From the NCBI RefSeq assembly GCF_001747895.1, contig NZ_LNNB01000009.1, positions 310,001-374,000 on the forward strand: a stretch of 64,000 bases of DNA, in the 5' to 3' direction. The notes beneath the pieces are model-generated. The model saw nothing but the letters and a program-made list of their open reading frames with translations. It made no database searches and had not been told where the DNA came from. The position numbers were made by a program, and so were the translations under genes. How positions within the stretch are numbered: the first letter of the stretch is position 1; every line of letters starts with the position of its first letter. The stretch comes from Staphylococcus equorum. GTDB taxonomy: Bacteria; Bacillota; Bacilli; Staphylococcales; Staphylococcaceae. Positions 20,730-29,274 of this stretch are shown here, piece after piece.

Positions 20730-21596
20730 ATGACTGAACCACAAATTGGAGTTCAAATGATGATGCTTAAAGATAAGGTAGCTGAAGATGGGATATACAA
20801 TGTTTTAAATAAAGTAAACGAGCTTGGCTACCATGCTGTTGAGGTATCTCAAATAGAAATGACAGAACAGAATATTACTGAAATGCAACGTGCAATTAAA
20901 GATTTTGGCATGAATATCGCGGCAATGTCTTGTGGTGTCGAAGATATTTCTGAAGATCAAAAATATCCAGGAGATACATTACAAAATGATTTTGATAAAA
21001 TTGTAGCAGATTGTAAAGCTGTAGATTGTACAATTTTACGTATTGGCATGCTTCCTATGAATTATATGGGTTCTAAAGAAAGTACGCTTAAATTTGCCGA
21101 AATATGTGAGGAATATGCGGAACGCTTAAAAGAACATGGCATCGATCTTTACTATCATGCGCATAACGTAGAATTCGTTCGTTATAATGGAGAGCTCATG
21201 TTAGATTTAATGCGTGATAACACTGAACATTTAGGCTTTGAGTTAGATGTACATTGGATTTGGCGTGCTGGTATAGACCCAGCTAAATTCATACCAACAT
21301 ATGCAAATCGCATTCGTGCCATCCACTTAAAAGATTATCGTATTGGCGAAATTGATTGGGACCAATACCCTGGAGAAGGCGTTGAGAAGGTATATTATAT
21401 GCTCCATATGATTACACAATTTGCTGAACTTGGTGAAGGTACTTTACCTTTACGAGATATCATAGAAGCTGGCCTTGAAAGTGGCAGTGAATATTTCTTT
21501 GTTGAGCAAGATGAATTATACGGTGCCGATCCATATGATTGCTTAATCACAAGTCGTGATCACTTAATTGATTTAGGTTATAAAACATGGTTCTAA
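20730..21596 (+). CDS. Sugar isomerase/epimerase-like TIM-barrel protein (first)
   Basis: A 288-residue AP-endonuclease-2/xylose-isomerase-like TIM barrel. The expected metal ligands are present: E148 (HNVEF), D173 (ELDVHW), H199 (IHLKDYR) and E259 (VEQDE). This resembles IolE, YcjR and 3-keto-sugar lyase or epimerase enzymes, which act on keto-sugars with a divalent metal. It is cytoplasmic, with no signal peptide. ATG 20730 is chosen over 20721 because GAAAGG lies directly against the latter. It is first in a four-gene cluster but is separated from the second gene by a weak hairpin and a cre-like site. The exact reaction is unknown. Confidence 0.85.
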   Translation: MTEPQIGVQMMMLKDKVAEDGIYNVLNKVNELGYHAVEVSQIEMTEQNITEMQRAIKDFGMNIAAMSCGVEDISEDQKYPGDTLQNDFDKIVADCKAVDCTILRIGMLPMNYMGSKESTLKFAEICEEYAERLKEHGIDLYYHAHNVEFVRYNGELMLDLMRDNTEHLGFELDVHWIWRAGIDPAKFIPTYANRIRAIHLKDYRIGEIDWDQYPGEGVEKVYYMLHMITQFAELGEGTLPLRDIIEAGLESGSEYFFVEQDELYGADPYDCLITSRDHLIDLGYKTWF

Positions 21597-21617
21597 TTTA
21601 AATTAATAGTCTATCTA

Positions 21618-21638
21618 CACCTTAATAGGTGCTTTTTT
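21618..21638 (+). terminator. Weak terminator or attenuator inside the sugar cluster
   Basis: CACCT-TAAT-AGGTG followed by CTTTTTT. The stem is only five to six bases, so partial termination is likelier than full. Confidence 0.4.
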
Positions 21639-21650
21639 AAAGAAGTTAAA

Positions 21651-21664
21651 TGTAAGCGATTGCA
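21651..21664 (+). promoter_or_regulatory. cre (CcpA) site before the second sugar gene
   Basis: TGTAAGCGATTGCA matches the cre consensus TGWAANCGNTNWCA at 13 of 14 positions. It lies 57 bases before the ATG of the next gene. CcpA repression in glucose would fit a catabolic operon. Confidence 0.65.
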
Positions 21665-21720
21665 ATTTGCTACTTTATAAAATTCAAGTTATATTTAATG
21701 AAAATGGAGGTATTTTTATA

Positions 21721-22608
21721 ATGAAAAATATCGCAATATCAGGATTTTCGGATGAAATATCATCCGAATTAGATACCCAGTTAAAAACTGTCAGTGAATT
21801 AGGTATGCGCTATATCTCATTGCGTGGTGTTGATGGTGAAAATATTAGCAAATACTCTGTTGATAGCATACAAAAAGATGTCTTACCAAGGTTGAAAAAG
21901 TGGAACATTGGCATTTCATCCATTGGTTCGCCAATAGGTAAAATTTATATTAATGATGAAGATGCTTTTAAAGCGCAATTAGAGACATTAAAAACATTAT
22001 GTCAAATATCAAATACTTTAGATTGTAAATACATTAGAATATTTAGTTTTTATATACCAAAAGATGATAATTTTGATGATTATGAAAAAGAAGTCATTGC
22101 TAAATTAAAGCAATTTGCCAAAATTGCTGAACAATATAATGTGATATTACTTCATGAAAATGAAAAAGATATCTTTGGCGATATTGCTCGACGTTGTAAT
22201 GTTATTTTAAATGAAGTCGGTTCAGAACATTTTAAAGCAATCTTTGATTTCGCAAATTTTGTTCAGTGTGGCGAAGATCCACAAGCATGTTATGAATTAT
22301 TGACTCCACATATTGAATATATTCATATTAAAGATGCTATTTATGAAGATAGCGTCAATGTCTTATGTGGCACAGGAGATGGTCAAATTGAATCGATACT
22401 TAAACAAGCAATCAACAGTGGCTACGAAGGATTTTTAACACTAGAACCTCATCTCGTTGTGTTTGATTCACTTAAAGATTTAGAACTTGAACATTCCACA
22501 GAGACGATCCAAAACACAGTAGCTAAAGACGGTGCTGAAGGATATAAAATGCAATATGAAGCTTTACTAAAAATACTATCTAATATTGAACAAGAGGAGA
22601 ATGCATAA
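21721..22608 (+). CDS. Sugar isomerase/epimerase-like TIM-barrel protein (second)
   Basis: A 295-residue TIM-barrel protein of the same superfamily but only distantly similar to the first. Likely metal ligands are E146 or E148 (LLHENEKD), D176 (FDFANF), H202 (IHIKD) and E242 (LEPHL), the YcjR/IolI-like pattern. ATG 21721 follows TGGAGG with good spacing; an in-frame ATG at 21667 lacks one. Its stop overlaps the next ATG (TAATG), so translation is coupled with the Gfo/Idh/MocA dehydrogenase. Having two unlike members side by side suggests two successive steps on one sugar. The substrate is unknown. Confidence 0.85.
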   Translation: MKNIAISGFSDEISSELDTQLKTVSELGMRYISLRGVDGENISKYSVDSIQKDVLPRLKKWNIGISSIGSPIGKIYINDEDAFKAQLETLKTLCQISNTLDCKYIRIFSFYIPKDDNFDDYEKEVIAKLKQFAKIAEQYNVILLHENEKDIFGDIARRCNVILNEVGSEHFKAIFDFANFVQCGEDPQACYELLTPHIEYIHIKDAIYEDSVNVLCGTGDGQIESILKQAINSGYEGFLTLEPHLVVFDSLKDLELEHSTETIQNTVAKDGAEGYKMQYEALLKILSNIEQEENA

Positions 22609-23750
22609 TGGAAAAAGTTCGTTTAGGAATTATTGGTTTAGGTGCACAAGGTGGTACTTATGCAGGTTTTATTCATAGCGGAGAAGTAGATAAACTAGAA
22701 ATTGGCGCAATATGTGACATTGATCCTGAGAAAAAAGCATTAAGTGCTGAAAAATATCCAGATGTACCTTTCTACGATAACTATATTGATATGTTAGAAA
22801 GTGGCGATGTAGATGCAGTCGTTACTACAGTGCCTCATTACCTTCATACAGAAATAGGTAAAGAAGCATTGTCTAGGGATATTCATGCACTTTTAGAAAA
22901 GCCTGCAGATATCTATGCTGAAAAAGTTAAAGAAATCAGTGATTTAGCAGCTTCTAAACCAGAATTAACGTTTGGTATTTTCTTTAATCAAAGAACCAAT
23001 CCTTTATACCAAAAAGTTAAAGCATTAATTGATGCTGGTGAAATTGGTCATATTCGTCGCACAAATTGGATTATCACTACATGGTGGCGTCCACAAGCAT
23101 ATTATGATCAAAGTTCTTGGAGAGCAACTTGGGATGGAGAAGGCGGTGGCGTTTTAGTAAACCAAGCACCACACCAAATCGATTTACTCCAGTGGTTATG
23201 TGGCTTACCTGAAAAAGTATTTTCAAATGTTAAATATGGTTACCAAAGAGAATTAAACGTCGATGATGATGTAACAACTGTATTAGATTATGGCAACGGG
23301 GCAACAGGTGTATTCATTACATGTACACATGACATTATCGGAACAGACCGCTTAGAAATCACTGGCGATAAAGGGAAAATATTAGTAGAAGATAGTAACA
23401 AAATTACACTGACTCGCTTAAAAGAATCTGAGACAGACATGAACCGTAATATGTCGTGGGAAGATGCTGCCAAAATATTCACTGGCAATGGTTTTGACGA
23501 TATCTATGATCAAGAAACGTTTGAATTCGAAAGTGTATGGGGTCAACAACACATCAGCGTATTAGAAAACTTTGCAGCTAACATTATTGATGATACACCA
23601 CTGATTGCTCCAGGCAGTGACGGTATTAATGGTGTTAACTTTGTAAATGCCATTTATCTTTCAAGTTGGTTAGGCAAAGAGGTATCACTACCAGTAGATC
23701 CAACTGAATTTAAAAATGCATTACAAGAAAAAATTCAATCAGAGCAATAA
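22608..23750 (+). CDS. Gfo/Idh/MocA family oxidoreductase (first)
   Basis: A 380-residue NAD(P)-dependent sugar or cyclitol dehydrogenase. The Rossmann loop is GIIGLGAQGG (7-16), the catalytic lysine motif EKP is at 97-99, and the catalytic region NQAPHQIDLLQWL supplies H189 and D192. The sequence WWRPQAYYDQSSWR (159-172) is shared in form with the second dehydrogenase. Relatives oxidise the C3 hydroxyl of glucosides (for example E. coli YcjS) or inositols. It is coupled by one-base overlap to the upstream TIM-barrel gene. The substrate is inferred only at family level. Confidence 0.87.
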   Translation: MEKVRLGIIGLGAQGGTYAGFIHSGEVDKLEIGAICDIDPEKKALSAEKYPDVPFYDNYIDMLESGDVDAVVTTVPHYLHTEIGKEALSRDIHALLEKPADIYAEKVKEISDLAASKPELTFGIFFNQRTNPLYQKVKALIDAGEIGHIRRTNWIITTWWRPQAYYDQSSWRATWDGEGGGVLVNQAPHQIDLLQWLCGLPEKVFSNVKYGYQRELNVDDDVTTVLDYGNGATGVFITCTHDIIGTDRLEITGDKGKILVEDSNKITLTRLKESETDMNRNMSWEDAAKIFTGNGFDDIYDQETFEFESVWGQQHISVLENFAANIIDDTPLIAPGSDGINGVNFVNAIYLSSWLGKEVSLPVDPTEFKNALQEKIQSEQ

Positions 23751-23788
23751 ATCAACTCATAAAAGCATAAATAAACGGAGATGGTCAT

Positions 23789-24796
23789 ATGCTTAAAATT
23801 GGAATTGTTGGATTAGGTGATATCGCTCAAGTACATATTCAAGCGATTGATGATAATCCAGAGGCTCAATTAGTAGCAGTTTGTGATGAAAACGAATTAT
23901 TAAAAAACAAAGTACCAAATACGCATTTTTATAAAGAATTAAATGAAATGTTAGATTCAGAAGCGTTAGATTGCGTTCATATTTGTTTACCACACTATTT
24001 ACACTTATCAGCAACAGCGACTTGTGTCGAAAAAGGCGTTCATGTGTTGCAAGAAAAACCACTTGCAATTAATGCCAAAGAAGGTCTTGAATTAGTGAAA
24101 TTAGAGCGCAAATACCCAAAAATTAAAATTGGTATTTGTTTTCAAAATCGCTATAATGATACCTTTCAAACACTACAGAAAATCGTCGAAAGTAGTGAAT
24201 ATGGTAATGTCATTGGCGTAAAAGGGCTAGTAACTTGGTTTAGACCTGAAGCTTATTATACAGAGAAACCTTGGCGCGGTAAGATGGACGCTGCTGGTGG
24301 TGGCGTACTAATCAATCAAGCTATTCACACACTAGATTTAATGCAATTACTTTGTGGCAAAGTCACATCTATTAAAGGCAATGTCTCACAACTATTAGAT
24401 TATGATATTGAAGTAGAGGATACCGCAGCTGCACACATAGCGTTTGAAAATAAAGCAAATGGTATGTTTTTCGCTACAAATGCCAGTATTGGTAATTCTA
24501 GTGTTGAGCTTCAAGTCATCTTTGAAAATGAAAAATTCACAATTAAAGATAATATTCTGACACGTGTAAATGAAGACGGTTATAAAAAGCAAGTTATAGA
24601 AGATGCTAAAGCACCTAAAACAAAATCTTATTATGGACCAAGCCATGGTAAACTGATTAATCAATTTTATGATTGTCTGCATAACGATACACAAAATTAT
24701 GTACATGCTCAAGATGCACTCGCATCCATCGCTATGATAGATGCAATTCAAATGTCTTCTGAATCAAAACAAACCGTAACATTTACCAGTGATTAA
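23789..24796 (+). CDS. Gfo/Idh/MocA family oxidoreductase (second)
   Basis: A 335-residue paralogue of the preceding enzyme. It has GIVGLGDIAQ (5-14), EKP at 89-91, and H180/D183 in GGGVLINQAIHTLDLMQL. The stretch WFRPEAYYTEKPWR matches the equivalent part of its neighbour. A pair of such dehydrogenases next to a pair of TIM-barrel enzymes fits an oxidise, rearrange, reduce scheme on one sugar (inference). SD CGGAGATGG precedes ATG. A terminator at 24909-24957 closes the cluster. No kinase or transporter gene accompanies it. Confidence 0.87.
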   Translation: MLKIGIVGLGDIAQVHIQAIDDNPEAQLVAVCDENELLKNKVPNTHFYKELNEMLDSEALDCVHICLPHYLHLSATATCVEKGVHVLQEKPLAINAKEGLELVKLERKYPKIKIGICFQNRYNDTFQTLQKIVESSEYGNVIGVKGLVTWFRPEAYYTEKPWRGKMDAAGGGVLINQAIHTLDLMQLLCGKVTSIKGNVSQLLDYDIEVEDTAAAHIAFENKANGMFFATNASIGNSSVELQVIFENEKFTIKDNILTRVNEDGYKKQVIEDAKAPKTKSYYGPSHGKLINQFYDCLHNDTQNYVHAQDALASIAMIDAIQMSSESKQTVTFTSD

Positions 24797-25260
24797 ATTT
24801 CAACTTTCTTAAAAATCTATTCAGCGCACGGAACATAAATACAACATGTTATTTTGTAAATGTAAATTATATATTTCACTGTAGTTGTCTGTATTTACTC
24901 AGCTATGTGGGAGCAGGGTAAGTAATCAAACATTGATTGCTTATCTTGCTCCTTTTTATTCGAACATTTTTGATTTTTGAAAGTACATGTTTGCTTGGAA
25001 TATGAATCGAATCTATTATCTCTCTCTCATACCATTTCACTGGACGTCAGCCTTATAAAAAATGGGACAAGTGCATATAAATATTTAAATCATCTATATC
25101 GTTTCAACTTCATTAGGGATGCTTATGACTTGTACTCTTTTTCATACAATTTTTAAGTAAATAAAATAATTTTATCATTCAATACAATGATTGTTTTTTC
25201 ATTTAAGCTTCACTACAATAAATATATAATAATATATTTTAATGAATGAAGGTGCATTTT
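24797..25260. other. Intergenic region after the sugar cluster
   Basis: Apart from the terminator at 24909-24957 I see no gene in this 460-base AT-rich stretch. The promoter for the following reductase gene probably lies in its last 100 bases. Confidence 0.6.
24909..24957 (+). terminator. Terminator after the sugar cluster
   Basis: A long stem beginning GGAGCA and closing TGCTCC (about 20 bases per arm, with a few mismatches and a three-base loop) followed by TTTTT. Confidence 0.88.
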
Positions 25261-25821
25261 ATGAACGATAATAGCAAAATCATATTAGATTTAGCTGTAT
25301 CTTTAGATGGTTTTATAGAAGGATCGAATGGTGAAATTGATTGGTGTATCATGGATCCAGAAATGAATTTCACTGCATTTTTAAACCAAATAGACGCTAT
25401 TATTTATGGTAGGAAAAGCTATGATTTATGGGGAACTTTCCAACCGCAAGCAGACGATAGCAATGGAGAGCAGTTCATGTGGGACAATATTCATAGCAAA
25501 AGTAAATATGTATTTACACGCCAGCATATTTCAAATCAAACAACTACTGAATTTATTTATAATCCTGACATTACCAAAGCAGTCGAACAAATCAAATTAG
25601 CTCATACAAATGACATATGGTTATATGGCGGGTCTAGTATTATCACCTCATTTATAGATAAAAATTTAATTGATGAATATCGTTTATCTATTCACCCAGT
25701 AGTATTAGGTGCTGGAAAACCATTATTTGAAAATATTAATCAAAGATTGAATTTGTCATTATTAAAAATGCATACTTATCAAAGCGGTGTCGTACAGCTC
25801 ATTTATGGCAAAGATAAATAA
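25261..25821 (+). CDS. RibD C-terminal/DHFR-like reductase (YyaP/YwjB type)
   Basis: A 186-residue NADPH-binding reductase fold shared by RibD C-terminal domains and dihydrofolate reductases. Visible motifs are LAVSLDGFIEGSNGEIDW at the N-terminus, AIIYGRKSYD, and WLYGGSSIITSFI for the cofactor loop. It is not a true folate DHFR: the [12 protein letters not shown] folate site is absent, so it should not be read as a trimethoprim-resistance gene. ATG 25261 follows GAAGGTG. The substrate is unknown. It starts a run of accessory genes leading to an ABC transporter. Confidence 0.82.
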   Translation: MNDNSKIILDLAVSLDGFIEGSNGEIDWCIMDPEMNFTAFLNQIDAIIYGRKSYDLWGTFQPQADDSNGEQFMWDNIHSKSKYVFTRQHISNQTTTEFIYNPDITKAVEQIKLAHTNDIWLYGGSSIITSFIDKNLIDEYRLSIHPVVLGAGKPLFENINQRLNLSLLKMHTYQSGVVQLIYGKDK

Positions 25822-25852
25822 TGATCTTTTATAGAAAAAGGAATGATATTCA

Positions 25853-26674
25853 ATGAACATAGCGATTGAAGCTAAAAACGTGTCAAAAGAGCTTAACCAG
25901 AATCTTATCATTAATGATTTGTCTTTTAAAATCCCCAAAAATTCCATAACTTTAGTAAAAGGAATAAATGGAGTAGGTAAAAGCTTAACATTAAAACTTA
26001 TTTCTAAATTACAGTTACCAAGTAGCGGCAATATTTATACTGATTCTAAAATTAGCTATGCCCCGGATGCATTTCCTAAAAACATTAAAGTAACAGTAAA
26101 ACAATTTTTATTATTTATAATTAACTCAAATAATCAAATTAATAAAAAACAAGTACATACTATACTGCAAAATTATTTGGATTTATTTTATTTAACTGAA
26201 TTTCAAGATTTGAAATTGCATCGTTTATCTAAAGGTACATTACAAAAAGTTAATATTATACAATGTCTATTAGCGGATGCTGACATTTTAATTTTCGACG
26301 AACCATTTTCAGGTCTAGATAATAAATCAGAAAAACGGTTTGTAAATCATTTACGACAATTAGTTAAAACGAAAACAATTATTATAACAGCGCATGATTA
26401 CATTTTTGAAAATACTGTAGTCACTCATATACTCAATTTAGACGATTACACATTTAAATCCATCTCTAAGCAAGATACGCAGAAATTAATTACTGTGCAA
26501 AGCTATAAACAAAACCACAACTTAATTATGGCAAATAATGAAGGTTCTATACTTTCTATGCTAGAAATTAGCGACAATAAGTTAGCGATACAAGTATATA
26601 AATCAAAATCTAACTTAGTTATACAAAATTTAATAAATAATAATTATGAAATTATAGAAGTAAAGGACTTATAA
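25853..26674 (+). CDS. ABC transporter ATP-binding protein
   Basis: A 273-residue nucleotide-binding subunit of an ABC-2-type transporter. Walker A is GINGVGKS (37-44) and Walker B is ILIFDEPFSGLD. The H-loop is TAHD. The signature helix reads LSKGTLQK in place of LSGGQ. The C-terminal 60 residues are a family-unassigned extension. It is two bases upstream of the permease gene and clearly coexpressed. The gene is even more AT-rich than its neighbours, which together with the accessory setting hints at horizontal acquisition. The cargo is unknown. Confidence 0.88.
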   Translation: MNIAIEAKNVSKELNQNLIINDLSFKIPKNSITLVKGINGVGKSLTLKLISKLQLPSSGNIYTDSKISYAPDAFPKNIKVTVKQFLLFIINSNNQINKKQVHTILQNYLDLFYLTEFQDLKLHRLSKGTLQKVNIIQCLLADADILIFDEPFSGLDNKSEKRFVNHLRQLVKTKTIIITAHDYIFENTVVTHILNLDDYTFKSISKQDTQKLITVQSYKQNHNLIMANNEGSILSMLEISDNKLAIQVYKSKSNLVIQNLINNNYEIIEVKDL

Positions 26675-26675
26675 T

Positions 26676-27377
26676 ATGCTACTTACTTTTTTAAAATATG
26701 AAAATTTAAAGTTTTTAAAATCTTTTATTTTTATACCACCTATTTTTATTTACTTATTATTTCTAATAAGCATCTATATCTATAAAGATGTCCCTGTATT
26801 ATCTAGTTATGGATCCACATCAATTGTGCTATTTCTTATAATGACTTGGCTTACAATTATTAACTTTAAGCACGATACTATTAACGAACGCTATATTTTA
26901 TATATCCAATTAAGGTCTAAAAGCAATTATTTAAAGCTTAAAGTTTTATATCTTTTTCTAGTTAGTTGTTTATTAATTCTAGTTTCACTATTCTATCCAT
27001 TATTAATCCAAGTTTTTAATAAAGAGATTACATTAAATTTAATTTTCATAGGTTTAATCACACATATATTAATGAGTTCTTTTGGGATATTATTAGGTTC
27101 TTTTGTAACAAATACACAAATTGCCAGTAAAAACTTTAATTGGCTTCTTACAACACTTATCATAATTGTTACACTGACCAAGGATTTATTAATAGAACAA
27201 TTTTCATTTTTGCAATGGATATTATGGATTCTTCCTCCTATAAGCAATATTTTGTATCTTTTAAATAAGGATTCTATTCATATATTTAACTTAGACTTTA
27301 TAACGTTGTGCATTCATTCTGTAATTTATATAGTTATAGTTTTTCTCATGACCAAATATTTTTTCAATAGACAATAA
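26676..27377 (+). CDS. ABC-2 type permease subunit
   Basis: A 233-residue, Leu/Ile-rich membrane protein with about six predicted helices (at about 16-34, 45-61, 85-110, 120-140, 152-170 and 207-228). It lies one base after the ATP-binding gene stop and so completes a two-gene transporter. No family-defining motif is recognisable. The architecture resembles bacteriocin-immunity or peptide-export ABC-2 permeases, but nothing nearby encodes a bacteriocin. It ends before a strong hairpin at 27459-27500. Confidence 0.82.
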   Translation: MLLTFLKYENLKFLKSFIFIPPIFIYLLFLISIYIYKDVPVLSSYGSTSIVLFLIMTWLTIINFKHDTINERYILYIQLRSKSNYLKLKVLYLFLVSCLLILVSLFYPLLIQVFNKEITLNLIFIGLITHILMSSFGILLGSFVTNTQIASKNFNWLLTTLIIIVTLTKDLLIEQFSFLQWILWILPPISNILYLLNKDSIHIFNLDFITLCIHSVIYIVIVFLMTKYFFNRQ

Positions 27378-27458
27378 GATAAAAAATTGTTGTTAATACA
27401 AAAAGCTTCTAGCCATACGGATACAAGTAGACACTTTAGTATCTTTGAATATTAAATA

Positions 27459-27500
27459 GAAAGCCCCAATCTATTAGTTTTCTAATAGATTGGGGCTTTC
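27459..27500. terminator. Bidirectional terminator
   Basis: A perfect 19-base stem (GAAAGCCCCAATCTATTAG and complement) with a four-base loop. It can serve the ABC operon from one side and the minus-strand small gene from the other, though T-runs are short. Confidence 0.75.
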
Positions 27501-27643
27501 TAATAGAGCATGAGATAATTCTGTCCCACGCCCATTTAAATTTTACTACGACTTTATTATTCAAGTATAACAACTAACTATTCTTTTAAATTATAACTCC
27601 AATAATCTCGATTCAATTTACATGTCTTAAAAATGTAAAATTA

Positions 27644-27844
27644 TTAAGCTATATACACGAAAAGCTCAATAATAGCTAGAATTAAAAATACTAAGAAAAC
27701 TACGCCATAGATATTATTTTTCTTAACACTTTTAGCATTAGCATTTTTTTGCTTTGCTTTATTATTTATATTCGAAAAGAAAGTAATTCCAGAATACACT
27801 GCTATAAGCACAGTAATGCCAAATACAACCCATACAGTTAACAT
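27644..27844 (-). CDS. Small two-helix membrane protein
   Basis: A 66-residue protein with hydrophobic helices at about 3-24 and 47-65, joined by a Lys/Asn-rich basic loop. The strong binding site AGGAGG sits seven to eight bases before ATG, which supports a real gene. I do not recognise a family. The basic loop between two helices suggests both termini lie outside the cytoplasm. It is transcribed alone on the minus strand between the ABC operon and the VOC gene. Confidence 0.7.
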   Translation of the reverse strand: MLTVWVVFGITVLIAVYSGITFFSNINNKAKQKNANAKSVKKNNIYGVVFLVFLILAIIELFVYIA

Positions 27845-28050
27845 TTTAAAACCTCCTTCTAATTCAATAAATCTATTTTCAAATTTGTCATGAAAAATAA
27901 TAAATCACGATATATATACATTTTAATACATTTTCTTAATTCGTCCAATGTATATTCGTTATAATTTTGTAAAACCATTATTCATCATACAAATAATACT
28001 TAAAGTAAGTTATAATTAGTTGAAAAGATATGAATAGAGGGGTTAATATA

Positions 28051-28863
28051 ATGAATGGTCTTAGAAGTGTTACTACAGGGACAAATGATTTAGAAAAAAC
28101 TAAAACTTTATTTAAAGATATACTCGGACTCAATGTGACAAACAAAGGACAAGCGCTACGTTTTGGAGATGCTGAACTTAATTCTGGGACACGTATACAT
28201 TTTGTAGAAATACCTAACTATATTAACAATAATAATCATATAGATAATATTGGCTTGCGTGTGCCAAGTGATGAAGGTTTGGATGAGTATAAATCAGTAT
28301 TAGATAATCATCACATTAATCATGGTGGTATTACCGATTTAAATGGTCATCAATATTTTGATTTTAAAGACCAAAATGATCAAACATTTAATATTTACTC
28401 AAATGAACATAATACTGGGACACCATTAGGTATGCCATCATTTGAAAGTACTGTAAATCCGTTACACCAGATCCAAGGATTAGGGCCTGTCCTCTTGAAA
28501 GTTAATGAACTTATATTAACGCAATCTATTTTAACTAAAGTTTTTGGACTCATACATTTTGCTGAATACGCACCAACAGACGATGCCGATTATAAAGTAC
28601 AAGTGTTTCGTATAGGAGACGGCGGGCTAGGTGGCGAGCTACATATTTATGCTGCAAAGGATGAAGTGAAAATGCCTGAACATGGTATAGTTGAACAAAT
28701 TGAATTTGCTACTGAATCCAAAGCACATTTTCAAAATGCATTGCAACAACTTGAAGTCATTGGTATTCCTTATCAAACATTAGATCAAGATGGCGAACGT
28801 TCTTTAAGAATTAGTGAAAAAAGCGGCATCACATTTATATTAACTTTAGAAACAAAACAATAA
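28051..28863 (+). CDS. VOC family (glyoxalase/dioxygenase fold) protein
   Basis: A 270-residue protein with two vicinal-oxygen-chelate modules: residues about 1-120 (GLRSVTTGTNDLEKTKTLFKDI) and about 135-268 (GLGPVLLKVNEL). Metal-type His/Glu positions are visible (HFVE, HYFDF-like, GELHIY). Such proteins include glyoxalases, ring-cleaving dioxygenases and thiol transferases; the reaction here cannot be told. ATG 28051 follows GAGGGG; the upstream in-frame ATG at 28030 overlaps that site. It is followed 18 bases later by a small conserved gene. Confidence 0.82.
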   Translation: MNGLRSVTTGTNDLEKTKTLFKDILGLNVTNKGQALRFGDAELNSGTRIHFVEIPNYINNNNHIDNIGLRVPSDEGLDEYKSVLDNHHINHGGITDLNGHQYFDFKDQNDQTFNIYSNEHNTGTPLGMPSFESTVNPLHQIQGLGPVLLKVNELILTQSILTKVFGLIHFAEYAPTDDADYKVQVFRIGDGGLGGELHIYAAKDEVKMPEHGIVEQIEFATESKAHFQNALQQLEVIGIPYQTLDQDGERSLRISEKSGITFILTLETKQ

Positions 28864-28881
28864 AGAGAGGTTTTTACAATT

Positions 28882-29085
28882 ATGTTACATGAAACTTGGA
28901 AAACAAATACACCTATTAAAAAAGTCGAAGTTGAACATGCAGAAGCGAAAAAATTCACAGTATCTGATATGCTAACAGTAGGTAAACAATATGACGTTAT
29001 CAATGAAACTGAAGAGTATTATCAAATCATCGATAACTCTGGTCTAGTTGGCGGATATTATAAAGAATATTTTAAAGAAGTATAA
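28882..29085 (+). CDS. Small conserved protein, DUF6501-like
   Basis: A 67-residue protein beginning MLHETWKTNTPIKK and ending GGYYKEYFKEV. The segment KQYDVINETEEYYQIIDNSG looks like a small SH3-like barrel. I recognise it as the short conserved Bacillales protein usually labelled DUF6501; no function is known. It is probably cotranscribed with the VOC gene and ends before a terminator at 29167-29219. Confidence 0.78.
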   Translation: MLHETWKTNTPIKKVEVEHAEAKKFTVSDMLTVGKQYDVINETEEYYQIIDNSGLVGGYYKEYFKEV

Positions 29086-29166
29086 GATTTTAAATATATC
29101 GTATTACACCATGAACGCAACAAACAATACCTCACAAACTATTGTGAGTTTATAAATTTTCTTATT

Positions 29167-29219
29167 AAAATAGGGCTAGGGCAAAATATGATAATGTATT
29201 CTTGCCCCAGTCTATTTTT
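29167..29219 (+). terminator. Terminator before the MoxR gene
   Basis: Arms AAAATAG...GGGCAA and TTGCCC...CTATTTT with a long loop, followed by TTTTT. It is of the G-rich staphylococcal type. Confidence 0.78.
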
Positions 29220-29274
29220 AATGATTTTTAACAATCATTAGATAAACATGTAAATGCAAAAGGAGATACAAAAC

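Noticed and set aside
25261..25821. A second trimethoprim-resistance type DHFR
   Set aside because: The fold is the RibD/YyaP type and lacks the folate-binding [12 protein letters not shown] site.
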